From Alnus glutinosa (Eukaryota; Streptophyta; Magnoliopsida; Fagales; Betulaceae), in assembly GCF_958979055.1 (NCBI RefSeq), contig NC_084889.1:32119261-32183260 (forward strand): a DNA stretch of 64,000 bases, in the 5' to 3' direction. The notes below the pieces were generated by a model. That model worked only from the letters and a program-made list of their open reading frames with translations, did no database searches and was not told the origin of the DNA. A program made the translations under genes and the position numbers. Below are positions 20,501 to 31,789 of the stretch, in pieces. Each line of letters begins with the position of its first letter. Position 1 is the first letter of the stretch.

Positions 20501-21976
20501 AGAAATGATGCACATACTATCAAGTATTTACTCTCAAATGCTTACTTTGATGTAACGGTGAGAATCATTATTGTATGCTACAACGCTACCAATACTTTCA
20601 TTGTTATTTCATAAAATGATCATTTTATTTGTGGTATTCTTATTTTAAAATTAGTTAATAGAGTAAAAGAAATTAAAATTAATAACAATTAATTTTAAAT
20701 AAATTCAATCTCTTGATTTTTATTTTTTTTACCAAAACGCCACAAAGACTGCGACTTTGACCGAATCTTCATCCCTTTCATCGGGTTACCACTACGCGTC
20801 TACACCTAACATGTCTCACCAGTCACCTGCCGTGTAATTTTAGAAGTTCTTATAATGTGTTATTTTTGTGTCTTTCTAAAGATGATGTGGTTTTTAAAAT
20901 TACAATTTGAGTGATCAATTACAAACTCAATAGTAATTTTAAAAATTATCTCATTTTTAAAAGGATATAAGAACTTTTAGCATTACTCATCACTTTCTTT
21001 CGCGTGAATGAGTTGTCGGAAATGGGCTGAGATTCATCACGAGACTCACTTTTGACCAAACTGCCATTTCAGTCTGACACTTTTACCACAAAAACCTCAT
21101 TGTCTTGACACTTCTCCTACCAATTCTGCCGTTCCTTCCATCAGATTGATTTGTCTTGACACTTCTCCTACTCGGCAGTTTGAATCGGATTGGTTTGTCT
21201 GTTACTGCCGACTTTTTCACCGTTGGAGCATGATTTTAAAAAGAGTGCCGTGGACTTTTCACCATCATACAACTTTTGCTTTCTCAGCTCACGGATTGTG
21301 TATGTTCATAAGTTCATACACAATTATCATGTCTCACCTTGCTCTCACATTAAGCAGCAGTTTTCTTATGTATGTTCATAAGTTCATACACAATTATCAT
21401 GTCTCACCTATCTCTGGCTCTCACATTAAGCAATAGTTTTCTCAACAAGTTTCTCATGACCATCTGATCATTTCTATTTAAGCAATAGCCAGTATGTGCT
21501 TTAGCCTTCACCTCTCATTTCGTATATCCTTGTTCCAAAACACCCATTAGCCGTGCTCATATTTATTAGTTATAATTTTTTTTCTTGCTAGATTGGACGG
21601 AAAATAGAATGATTCCATTGATATTTTGGCTCAAAGGCTTGCTTATACGAGAATGAGTGGTTTTGGGAAATAGGTAATTACCAATCTTTCAATGTTTGCT
21701 TCCAAGTTATAAGTTATGGTAAAGTTAGTTTCCTGTTATAGCTTTTTAATGGTACTAATTTCCTATCCAATATATAAAACTCAAAATATAAGAAGTAGCA
21801 GAGAGAAAGCAAACATTTCTCTGATTTTTGTTGTATTGTATTTGTTTTACTGCTAAGGAAGCAATGTGTGTGCTTTTTTATTTCCTGCTAAGCGTTTAAA
21901 CTCTTTTACTGCTTTATGACTTACATGTTGAAAAATTAGTGTGCGAGATATAGCTTTATGCTATAATGTACAATTG

Positions 21977-22007
<31 letters not shown>

Positions 22008-23490
22008 CCCTCAGCTAGTAACATTCTGAGTATTACAAGTTTAATGATTGATGTGACGAACTATAACCATTAGGACCATTTTTCATTTCAAAGTAATTTT
22101 GGATTATGTTTATTTTTTAGTAGTTATATGATATAATCTGTCAATTTTTTTTTTTATTTCCATATATTATGTTTAGTTTTCATTTGCTAAATTTATGGTC
22201 AATGTTCTACTAGAGAGCTCATCAGTTAATTTGGATTGTGTTTATTTTTTAGTATGATATAATCAGACAATAATTATTTTTCATTTGCTAAATTTATGTT
22301 TTTTTTTTTTTTTTTTTTTGTTCTTTTTAGAAAATTGGGCAAACTTTTTTAGAGATAATAAAATTGGGAATGTTACCGTGATTATAGTGTAGACTCGTTC
22401 TTTCTCTGGGTAATGTTCCTTTTCTTTTCATTTTTTTTTTTTTATTGAGTTATAATCAAACCATTTCTATCCAAAGTCTATGGCTATGGCACAAAGACTT
22501 GCTCAACTTGGAGAAGAATCTAACGCGTAAAATGCACGAAACTTAAATGTAGTCACTTAATTGAAAGGCTAGTCTGGCTTAAAGTCGTATTTGTCCAAAA
22601 AACAACAAAAGTTGTTTTAATGTTTATTTGTTAATTAATTTGTATATCAGTGTGTAGAAGATGAAGTTGTTATCCTTTGGAAGTCACGTGCTCGATGAAT
22701 ATCATGGAGGTGTACTTGATGAATATTAAGTGTGCCATGGCAGAAGTTACCAGCTTTGCAAAAGATTGTAGCACAGTTTTTCACATTCAGGTAATTTGGA
22801 TTGTGTTTCTTTTTTACTAATGAATGTCATGCTATTTTTTTCACCTAAATTCTTTGGTATTGTTCTTAACCTTTTTATTTATTTATTTATTTTTATTTAT
22901 TTTTTAAGTGTCTAATTTAATCAAAGCTTTTTTTACCAGCTGAGATGCAACAATCATGCATGTCAACAATTGATTGGAAGGATATTTCACCTAAAACCGC
23001 TTAGTCTCAAAAAGAGACAAGGTTATTAGTTATTTATTAATTTGTGTATTTGTGTGTAGCTTTATAGTGCTGTCTATTTAATTTAATTTTTAATTTCCTT
23101 TTGTATACAATGACACGCATGTCATGGGAAAGTGATGGTAGATGTGGTTCATGATCCATAATTAGTCCAATACACAAAGGAGAACTCCGATAGAGGAACA
23201 GAGGTTGCTTTTTTACGATTCTCATGTTGGAGAGCACTGCATGTGCAGTTGCTGACTGCAAATCGCTTTGAAGTGAGAGCAACAATAAATATTTAGTTAA
23301 TTGTATTTTTTTAGTTATTTTTAGTATAATTGATTCCAGTAACGGACCATGACTAGTACATACAATGTTCACAAACCAAAACAATTTAGTACTGCTTGAA
23401 ATGAGAACATCACAGTTTGATAATCAGGTGCCATAAAGATGTTATATAAATAATTGCTAATACAACCATAGACCATAAATTAAAAATAAA
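20501..23490. other. AT-rich intergenic stretch with a 70-bp tandem duplication
   Basis: The only clear structure is at 21296-21440, where TATGTTCATAAGTTCATACA and CAATTATCATGTCTCACCT, followed by CTCTCACATTAAGCA, occur twice in tandem with a small insertion in the second copy. Long T runs lie at 21978-22007 and 22300-22319. I see no gene. Confidence 0.5.
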
Positions 23491-23903
23491 TTAAAAACCT
23501 TCAGGTGCGGGCTTTTCATTAGTAACCGAATCATGTGAGTCTATAGTCTCAGCAAATAATGTATTAACATGAAATCCTTCATCAATATCCTGTAAGCCTA
23601 AAGCAAAAGCAGCAGCCCTACTTTTTCCCATCTCCTGCACAACTCTTGCTGCTACATGAAGCACTGGCCCAGAGAAACAACGTAAAAAAGTCTCCAACCT
23701 GAATCACATCAGGCATTAAAAGAACAAGTAAACCTCAAAATTATGAAATTCATGCAGATCGATGAATTGAAAGACAACCACTAACAAACTACTTAACCAG
23801 ATTTGAGAACTTCATATAATCCCCAGAAGAACCTCACAGGATAAATTTTCTAATTCCAGAGAGAGAGAGAGAGAGATTTCTACCTTCTCTTTACAGGTTT
23901 CAT
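23491..23903 (-). CDS. small two-exon gene, 75-residue protein of unknown function
   Basis: Exon 1 (23903-23884) supplies ATG and six further codons plus two bases. A 185-bp GT-AG intron follows, and exon 2 (23698-23491) continues in phase to TAA. The protein starts MKPVKRRLETFLRCFSGPVL, continues with HVAARVVQEMGKSRAAAFAL and GLQDIDEGFHVNTLFAETID, and ends with PAPEGF. Composition is protein-like: a basic start, an amphipathic helix and an acidic C-terminal half. I do not recognise it. The phase-correct splice joining a short exon to a long open one supports a real gene. It could also be the 3' end of a larger decayed gene. It overlaps no transposon that I can define. Confidence 0.45.
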
Positions 23904-23934
23904 GATAAGGGGTTGTGGACCCCTGGTCTTCTGA

Positions 23935-24210
23935 GATTTAAGAAAGAATGGTTTATTCAGAATTTGAAGAGAGAATTAAAATTTCGGGGAGCGGCAAACA
24001 AAATAAATGAAAAAAGAGTTCAAGGTTAGTCCTTGGTTTCTATTTCTAGTATGTAGTGATTGCGCTTGGAAGGTTTGACTATCACCTTGGGGGCCAGTCG
24101 TTCAACGAACGAAGTACATTTCAGCTATAGGAGCGGGGGATACCCTTGAAAAACAAAAAGGTTAACAAGGAAGAGGAATATCAGTTCCGCCACTCATTCT
24201 ATTGCCCTTA
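23935..24210 (+). repeat. segment shared with 45955-46090
   Basis: AAAGAATGGTTTATTCAGAA, TTTGAAGAGAGAATT, GAGTTCAAGGTTA and AACAAGGAAG-GGAATATCAGTTCCGC occur in the same order at both places. The copy here is interrupted by about 120 bases (24030-24150) absent from the other. This suggests a small insertion or a multi-copy repeat. Confidence 0.7.
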
Positions 24211-24249
24211 TGCACTGGTTGTTACTTTTAGGATTATAGATAATGGTTT

Positions 24250-24705
24250 GACTTTTTCATCCATCAATTTTGAAGTTCATGCATGGAAATTGCAAGCTCT
24301 GCAGGCTCTTATATTCACACTCTTTGCCTAAATTTTTGCATTTTCAGAACACAATTTTGATATTTATAATCCCCTCAGCCGAGCCCTTTTCTAGACCCAA
24401 CCCATCTGTTTTTAGTCAATCCAAGTTCCCCTTAGCTGAGCTCCCTTCTGAACCATGCCTACATATCTTTACTTTTTCCTTGAACCCTTCTAACAAGCCC
24501 TCACCCATTCCCCACCCCGACTGTCCGTTGGGTCTGATTTCAGTCTCCTTGATTGACCCAACTCTGAAAGGTATGGAAGTTTTGTGGGAAAGGGAGCTCG
24601 GCTCCTTCTCAATTATAATGTGACGTAATCCACCAAACCCACTTATTCCAACTGAATTTCGCGCCTCTATTTTCTTTTGAATATGCTTGACATACAACGA
24701 CTCCA
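24250..24705 (+). repeat. segmental duplication A, copy 2
   Basis: Parallel to 15700-16185. It is interrupted at 24705 by the solo LTR described next, and the duplication resumes after 25424. Confidence 0.85.
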
Positions 24706-25424
24706 TGGCGTAGTAGAGATTAAGATAACTAATCAAAGAGTAGCGTCTTTAATTCTGTAATAAGAAGTGTCCTCGTCTTCTACCAAAAAAAATAAAACAA
24801 GTTCGCAGACTAATAGAAAGATAAACTCCGCAAAGTATTTGAGAGGAAATTCTTTGATTTTATAACAATTCAATTTATTTTTGTTTTACATATATAATAA
24901 GTAAGTCTATTTATAAAAGTTTGTAGAGAAAATAATCCTAATCCTAATAGTAATAGTAAAGCTAATTAATCCTAGTAGCAATAGTAAACATATTCCTAAG
25001 GAAAATGTTAGATTTACAACACTAATACAACAACTGTACAACAATCCCTCACATGAGGGTGAGTCCCACATACTGGGGCCCACCGTCATGTGAGGGGTTG
25101 TTGTACAGTTGTTGTATTGGTGTTGTACAATAATCAAATCCCTATTCCTAATAGTAAAAGTAAATCTAATCCTAATTAATAAGGAAAAGAAATGAATAAA
25201 GCAAATCTAGTCCTAGTAAGTAAAGGAAATAAGGTCTTAATTGTAAATAAGGAAATAAAATAAAATTTTAGCTTGACGATCAAGTTTTTCCTTTTGTATT
25301 TCTATTGTCTGAGAACAGGTAAACTTCTAATCAAAGTATTAAACAGCGCTGCTCCAATATTATTTGTGACATTTTTTATATTTTTGTTTACATTGAAAAT
25401 ATTAGTTAATTCCGTCCTACATCA
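24706..25424 (-). mobile_element. 719-bp solo LTR with 5-bp target duplication
   Basis: Comparison with the uninterrupted copy at 16160 shows exactly where this was inserted. CTCCA is repeated at 24701-24705 and 25425-25429, and the insert reads TG...CA. On the minus strand it starts TGATGTAGGACGGAA, a typical plant LTR start, and has a TATA box (TTTTATAAATAG) near 24920-24908. A MITE lies nested inside it at about 25012-25130. No internal retrotransposon sequence remains. Confidence 0.82.
25012..25130. mobile_element. about 120-bp hairpin MITE nested in the solo LTR
   Basis: The two arms of about 46 bases pair almost perfectly: ACTAATACAACAACTGTACA and CAATCCCTCACATGA on the left match the reverse of the right arm with two or three changes. 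The target duplication is not clear. Confidence 0.7.
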
Positions 25425-25454
25425 CTCCATTACAAATTAACAAAAAATTAATAG

Positions 25455-25456
25455 CG

Positions 25457-25536
<80 letters not shown>
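25455..25536. repeat. (TA)n microsatellite
   Basis: About 80 bases of TA dinucleotides. It falls at the place where copy 1 of duplication A has A and T runs (16190-16290). Confidence 0.95.
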
Positions 25537-25539
<3 letters not shown>

Positions 25540-25840
25540 TTTTTTTAATTGTTTTGAGTTTGATTTTGATTTTGATTTTGTGCTTTAGACAAGATTCAAT
25601 GGGAATATATGACGCTGATGGAGAAAAGCCGGCTGTGAGTGAAGAGTCTGAAGACGTCCAAGGACCTAGCTTTGGCTAGCTAGAATACCCAGCTCATTTA
25701 TTATTTCAGTACAAGGTAAAATTGTAAATACGAATACATATAGAAGACAAATTAAAAGTGTAAATGGCATTATAAAAAACTTCTTCATGTAATTAAATAG
25801 TTTCCTACAAAAGGTAGGAATATAATTCTTTTTAGGAATA
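25540..25840 (+). repeat. segmental duplication A, copy 2, promoter part
   Basis: Matches 16310-16630, ending in TAATTAAATAGTTTCCTAC and AAAGGTAGGAATA. About 25 bases later the LRR part of an F-box gene starts abruptly, so the 5' exon, F-box and first LRRs have been deleted. Confidence 0.75.
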
Positions 25841-25863
25841 ATTGAATCATTGGATCATATGTA

Positions 25864-27816
25864 AAAGCCTAAAAGAGTTAGTATTACATGCAACCACCAA
25901 AACAAACAAATGGTTGATTGTATTTTTCTTAAACATCCACGCATAGAGAAGTTGGATCTAACATGCTGCAATATGTTGGAATGGGTTTATATTTCAAGTC
26001 CCCACATGAAAACCTTAAATCTTTCAATGTGTGAAAAGCTGGATGAAGTGAACATTAATACTCCAAACTTACATTCACTCGGGTATTGTGGTGGTGTTAT
26101 ATCCTTTGCTTTGAATGTTACGGCTCTATTAGAAGCTAATCTTGATTTTGTGAGAACGATTCCTTAGCATGTTGAAAACATTGCGTTCCTTGCAAACTAC
26201 TTAAGTCATCCCAAATTAAACTATATATTGACTTGGAGAACTGCATCAATTGAGGTATTCGATCTTGTTTCTTTTATTTCAATGGATGGATCTCTTGCTC
26301 ACTAGCTAGCTTCTTTCATTTGATTTTTTTTTTTTTTTTTTAATTTTTTTTCATAGTGTTTGTTATTTTGTATATATATCAATTATATATTAACATTTAT
26401 TGTTCAAATTCTTACAAGTGTTGTTAATTAATTTGTGAAGAGTGTGATTATTCCAAAAGAATTGAGAGAAAGCCAACCATTCCGGCCATTATATAATGTC
26501 AAGAAGTTGAAGTTAAAAACATCTTCTCCGCCTAAGAAAAACGAAATCAGCAAACTTGTGAACGCCATGTTATGGATTTCTCCACTTCCAGAGATTCTAT
26601 TCATAGAATTAATGGAAAGACCAGAATAAGTCAGTTCACAATACATTTTTCAAGGTATATACAATTACGTATATATGTTCATTTCTTAGAATTTACAAAC
26701 TTACTCATTATACTGTTACTTTTTCATGATGCTCTAGGTATTTAATGTTTCAAACTAAATTATCGAATGAAAAAAGTCATTCTCGTTGTGTTCTTTTGCT
26801 TCTCATGCTAAACGAGGTTCGTTTTAATTTGGTGTAATATTGGATCCACTCCTTGTTAATAATATTTTAGAAAATATTTTGGGTGTATTAATACACGTGG
26901 TATTTTTTTTATTTCCTTTTCCTTTTTCCTTTTTCATCTTTTGAGAATAACTATAAAATCATAGGGAGTACTCTATACACTTGCCCATCAATTTGTAATG
27001 TCCTCTAATCTTTTTATTTTATTTGGTTAATATATATAATACCAGTCTATCAAAATAATTCTAATATGGTAGGGATATTTATTTTATAACAACTTGTTTT
27101 TTTAATCTTTTGTGCTCATGTTCGATGAGCAGTACTACCATTATATCCTAAAAGTTATGATGGTGGTACGGCAATATGTACTAAGGGACGTGATTCACAG
27201 GGGACGGAAAACCGTCCCCTGAGTTCCTGACTGTTACTTTTTATTAAAAAAGTGACCACTGATATGACATTAGTCGTCACTTTTTTATTAAAAAAAATAT
27301 TATTTTAATAAAAAATGACGGGTGGGGGACGGCAAACTCTCCCCCACAAATCATTTCTCATGTACAAATGAAAATTTTCCTAATGGAAAAAACATTTGTT
27401 ATTGCTATCAGTGTTCATCTTTCTTAATTATATATATTTCAATAGCTTTTTTCTTTTAGCCTGAAGTAGATTGATTCAACACCGTTAAGAAGTGAAGAAC
27501 CATAAGTTTTGAGAGTTAATTATTATTATTATTATTATTATTTTGGTTGGAAGAAACATAAATTATGATGATGTTTGTTTTGGCATTTTTAATAATGTTA
27601 TTAAATTTATGCTTGTATTTCAGTTCTCGTATGAAAACCCGGTTTATAAAGGCGGGGAGAATCCTAACTGTTGCAAACTACTTTGAAATCTATGTTGGTG
27701 GCAGTGTTTAAAGACGGTCAAGATTGAAGATTCTGGAGGATTTGGAAATGAGAAAGATTTAAGGAAATATTTTTATGAGAATGCAAAAGTATAAAAAGAG
27801 CTTCCAATATGCTTAA
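25864..27816 (+). pseudogene. 5'-deleted F-box/FBD/LRR pseudogene (copy 0)
   Basis: Homology to the intact genes begins mid-way through exon 1 at the sequence for LKELVLHATTK and keeps all three exon positions (25864-26254, 26441-26654, 27624-27816). Breaks are many. The F-box half is missing, and a TAG replaces a Trp codon at 26165-26167. There is an extra ATATATTG-type insertion near 26220 and a frameshift near 26612 in exon 2. A TGA follows the Lys-Leu-Leu of exon 3, with another indel near the end. Intron 2 contains a small transposon. Surviving blocks such as CNMLEWVYISSPHMKTLNLS are about 95% like the intact copies, so decay is recent. Confidence 0.88.
27184..27359. mobile_element. 176-bp MITE in the pseudogene, hAT-like
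   Basis: Alignment with the same intron in the intact genes (31340 and 50420) shows a clean insertion. The flanks are ATGTACTA and ATGTACAA, an 8-bp duplication with one change. The ends are imperfect inverted repeats (GGGACGTGATTCACAGGGGA against GAGAAATGATTTGTGGGGGA), and a GGGGACGGAAAACCGTCCCC palindrome lies near the left end. Confidence 0.75.
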
Positions 27817-27849
27817 ACATGGCTTAAGATGAGGATTTGCAAATGAAAA

Positions 27850-28700
27850 TGTTTTAGAAAAGATTTTGAAATTGTCTTTACAAATTGTGACTTCTGAAAT
27901 AGCTGGCTACTAGCGCGCATAACAATATTTGAGTCGATTTTGATGGCGTTTATTTATAGATTAAATGAATATTGTAAAAGACATTATGCTTAATTTGTAA
28001 GATTTTTTCAAGTATATTTTCTAGTGTTAATTAGTAACTAACAATATTTTGTTATACCAAATCATCTAACACATTGACATATCTTTGTCCTGCAAATTTG
28101 ATCAGGACATGGCTTTAAGTTGTATACTCCTAACATTGAACATATATAATTATACACCTAGCACTAATAAAACCTTCTATAAAATTAATTTAGGTGATAA
28201 GAAATATTACATAAATTAGTCATATTATCTAGTAACAAAAATTCATTACAAACATTCTATTAATAAATTTACAATTCAAATACCACGGAGAAATATTTTA
28301 AAACAAAGATTCGAGCCCCAGGTTACGTACATTGAACCACCCCTAACAGTTTGATACTCTTACCTTTATAAGCCCTAGGTTTCATTATTATTAGAGGTTT
28401 CGGGTATTCTTAGATTATTATTCTTTTTGGTTATCAATTATTGTTATTACTATTAATTATTATTAGTAGAGGATACTAATCGGTACAAAGGGGCTATAAT
28501 ACAACAGTACTTTTCCTACAATTCTAGTGTTGAGAAGAAGATCATGATCAAAATCGAAAGAGTTATTTTAACCTAATTTTAGTTGACACTCAGATTGTTC
28601 GAGGAAAGTTGAAACTTTTTAATATCAAATTATTAAAACATTTTTAAACCAAACCTAATGGTTAAGTTCATGATATATATGTAAATATCTCATTAGATGC
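27850..28700 (+). repeat. 3' flank of the F-box unit (copies at 31790-32620 and 47480-47760)
   Basis: The flank is shared with that downstream of the intact gene at 31.8 kb, for example AGTATATTTTCTA-TGTTAA, TTTGTCCTGCAAATTTGATC and CCTAATGGTTAAGTTCATGA. Its last part also matches the DNA upstream of the gene at 48.3 kb. It shows that the duplicated unit is about 3.9 kb and includes promoter, gene and 3' flank. Confidence 0.85.
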
Positions 28701-28800
28701 TCTCTTAATTAAATAGTTTCCAAGGAAAGGTAGGAGTAGGATTCGTTTTACGCATATGTTAAGGAATTCCCGAGGGCCGCGTAGGGTTGGAAAGGCGGGC

Positions 28801-28808
28801 TTTATAAG
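28801..28808 (+). promoter_or_regulatory. TATA box of F-box copy 1
   Basis: TTTATAAG lies about 30 bases upstream of a conserved CACAACGTACACGCATGAGG block. The same sequence is at 47888-47895 before copy 2. Confidence 0.6.
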
Positions 28809-28829
28809 TTTAGTTCTTCACAACGTACA

Positions 28830-28979
28830 CGCATGAGGTCTTGTTTGCTGTTTTCTCCTCTCAGTCTCTCTGCCTCTGCGGCTCTGCCTCACCTGTGCAA
28901 GCAACAAGGTACGTTGGTCTTCCTATATATATATATATATATATATATGGTTTCATCAGCTTATAATGTTCGTAGTTCA

Positions 28980-29031
<52 letters not shown>

Positions 29032-29220
29032 TAGGATGTGTTTTTTGCTCCCAATTCTGTTTGTTGCCATATTTTAATTTTATTTTCCTAGCTAGGATAC
29101 GTTGAGATCGACATAAAAACTTGTATCAATTATTGATAGAATTTGTTAAAAACAAAAAAGAAAAAGGAATTGCTTTTATTACCAACCATAATTTTTCTAA
29201 TTGTTATATTATCGTACTAG
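28830..29220 (+). other. 5'UTR exon and AT-filled 5'UTR intron of F-box copy 1
   Basis: A C/T-rich leader exon ends in CAACAAG|GTACG at 28908/28909, and a plausible acceptor (CGTACTAG) ends at 29220, 40 bases before the start codon. The intron contains two TA microsatellites (28925-28948 and 28981-29030). An ATG at 28833 would, if transcribed and spliced, open a small frame that overlaps the main ATG in another frame and stops at 29309. It lies so close to the expected transcription start that it may not be in the mRNA. Confidence 0.45.
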
Positions 29221-29260
29221 CCAGGACGTTTCTGTTGGTTTGGAGGAAGCTTTCAACGTT

Positions 29261-30852
29261 ATGGAGCACAAAATTGATCGGATATCCGAATTGCCGGAAC
29301 CAATTCTAGAGCACATCTTATCATTCATCCCCTTGGAAAAAATACCTCAGCTTAGTATATTGTCCAAGAGATGGCAAAACGTTTGGGCTTTGCTCCCCAT
29401 CCTGGAATTCAATCAATACATTCGGGAATTTAACCCTGTAAAATTGGGCAGTATTTCAGTCAATGAGAAAGAGCAGAAAATCAGGAGAATGAAATACGAC
29501 TTTATTTATTTTATGGAGAAAATTTTACAAAGCCGTTATAGGCAAAGGCTAAGTATAAACAAGTTTAAGCTCGAAATGTTCGACATCGATGAATCGGATT
29601 GTGCTCTTTTGAACCGTTGTATTGGGTATGCAATTGAAAGCAATGTCAAAGAGTTCAATGTTGAGCTAGAGTATGATCAGCTTGTGGAAGAGCCTGAGCA
29701 CTACTATCAGTTGCCTGAGAGCGTTCTTACAACAAAATCAATAACAAAGTTGTCATTGTATAAGGTTAAGTTCGATTCTTTTAATTGTGATATTAACTTA
29801 CCCTCTTTGAAAAAGTTGTATTTGCATGAAGTTCGTGTGGACGAGCAGTTTATCCAAACTGTAATTGCAAGTTGCCGTGTGCTAGAAGACATATCCTTTA
29901 AAGGTTGTTATGGTTTTAAAAGCATACATGTTTCAGGTCTTCCTAAACTCATGGTCCTCAAGCTGAAGTATAATCATGATCTTAAGAGAGTTGAGGTGCA
30001 AGCATCGAGTCTTCAATCTCTACACATCGATAACTTTTGGATACCGTGCCAGATCAACCTAGCCCCGTGTGAAAGCCTAAAGGAGTTAGTCTTACATGGA
30101 ACCACCAAAACAAGCAAATGGTTGCATGACATTCTTCTTAAACATCCACGCGTAGAGAAGTTGGATCTAACAGGCTGCAATATGTTGGAATGGGTTTATA
30201 TTTCGAGTCCCCACATGAAAACCTTAAATCTTTCAAGGTGCGAAAAGCTGGTTGAAGTGAACATTAATGCTCCAAACTTACATTCACTCGGGTATTGTGG
30301 TGGTGTTATATCCTATGCTTTGAACGTTACGGCTCTATTCGAAGCTAATCTCAATTTTGTGGGAAGGATTCCTTGGAATGTTGAAAAGATTGCATTCCTT
30401 GCAAACTACTTAAGTCATCCCAAACTATTGACATGGAGAACTGTATTTATTGAGGTATCCGATCTAGTTTCTTTTATTTCATTCTATCTCTTGCTTACTA
30501 GCTAGCTTCTTTCATTTGATTTTTATTTTTATTTTTTGTTAACATTTATTGTACAAATTCTTACAAGTGTCGTTAATTTGCGAAGGGTGTGATTATTCCA
30601 AAAGAATTGAGAGAAAGCCAACAACCATTCCGGCCATTATATAATGTCAAGAAGTTGGAGTTAAAAGCATATTTTTCGCCTAAGAAAAACGAATTCAGTG
30701 AACTCGTGGACTCCATGTTATGGATTTGTCCACTTTTGGAGATTCTATCCATAGAATGCAAAGATGAGAATAAGTCAGTTCACAATATATTTTTCAAGGT
30801 ATGTACAATTACGTATATATGTTCATTTCTTAGAATCTAAAAAATCTTACTC

Positions 30853-30883
<31 letters not shown>

Positions 30884-31773
30884 TGTTACTTTTTCATGAT
30901 GCTCTATCTAGTTATTTAATGTTTCAAATTAAACTAAATTATTGGACTAAAAAAGGTATTCTCTTTGTGTTCTTTTGCTTTTCATGCTAAATGAGGTTCA
31001 TTTTAATTTGGTGTAATATTGGATCCACTCCCTGTTAATAATATTTTAGAAAATATTTTGAGTGTATTAATACACGTGGTATTTTTTTATTTCCTTTTTC
31101 ATCTTTTGAGAATGACTATAAAATCTTAGGGAGTACTATATACACTTACCCATCAATTTGCTAGGTCCTCTAATCTTTTTAATTTATTTGGTTGATATAT
31201 ATAATACCAATCCATCAAAAGAATTCTAATATGTTAGGGATATTTATTTTATAACAACTTGTTTTTTTATCTTTTGTGCTCATGTTCGATGAGTAGTACT
31301 ACCATTATATCCTAAAAGTTATGACGGTGGTACGGCAATATTAATTATGTACTAATGAAAATTTTCCTAATGGAAAAAATATTTGTTATTGCTATCGGTG
31401 TTCGTCTTTCTGAATTATGTATATTTCAATAGCTTTTTTCTTTCAGCCTAAAGTAGATTAATTGATTCAACACCGTTAAGAAGTTAAAAATCATAAGTTT
31501 TTGAGAGTTAATTATTATTATTATTATGATGTTTGTTTTGGCATTTTTAATAATGTTATTAAATTTATGCTTGTATTTCAGTTCTCATACGAAAACCCAG
31601 TTTATAAAGGCGGGGAGAATTTCAATTGTTGCAAACTACTTCTAGATCTATGTTGGCGGCATTATTTAAAGACTGTCAAGATTGAGGACTCTGGAGGACT
31701 TGCAGATGAAGACGATCTAAGGAAATATTTTTATGAGAATGCAAAAGTATTAAAGAGCTTCCAATATGCTTAA
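29261..31773 (+). CDS. F-box/FBD/LRR-repeat protein, copy 1
   Basis: Three exons (29261-30454, 30586-30798, 31582-31773) join in phase to 532 residues. The ATG at 29261 is chosen because all three intact copies share it. The F-box is residues 7-42: ISELPEPILEHILSFIPLEK, then SILSKRWQNVWALLP. LRR-type segments fill about 140-390, such as LPSLKKLYLHEVRVDEQFI and HPRVEKLDLTGCNMLEW. The FBD domain is in exon 3 (YENPVYKGGE, CWRHYLKTVKIED, NAKVLKSFQYA). Such proteins bind SKP1 through the F-box and select targets with the LRR/FBD part for SCF ubiquitination. The target here is unknown. The protein is about 93-95% identical to copy 2. It ends four codons short of the run-on in copy 2. Confidence 0.93.
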
Positions 31774-31789
31774 AAACATGGCCTAAGAT

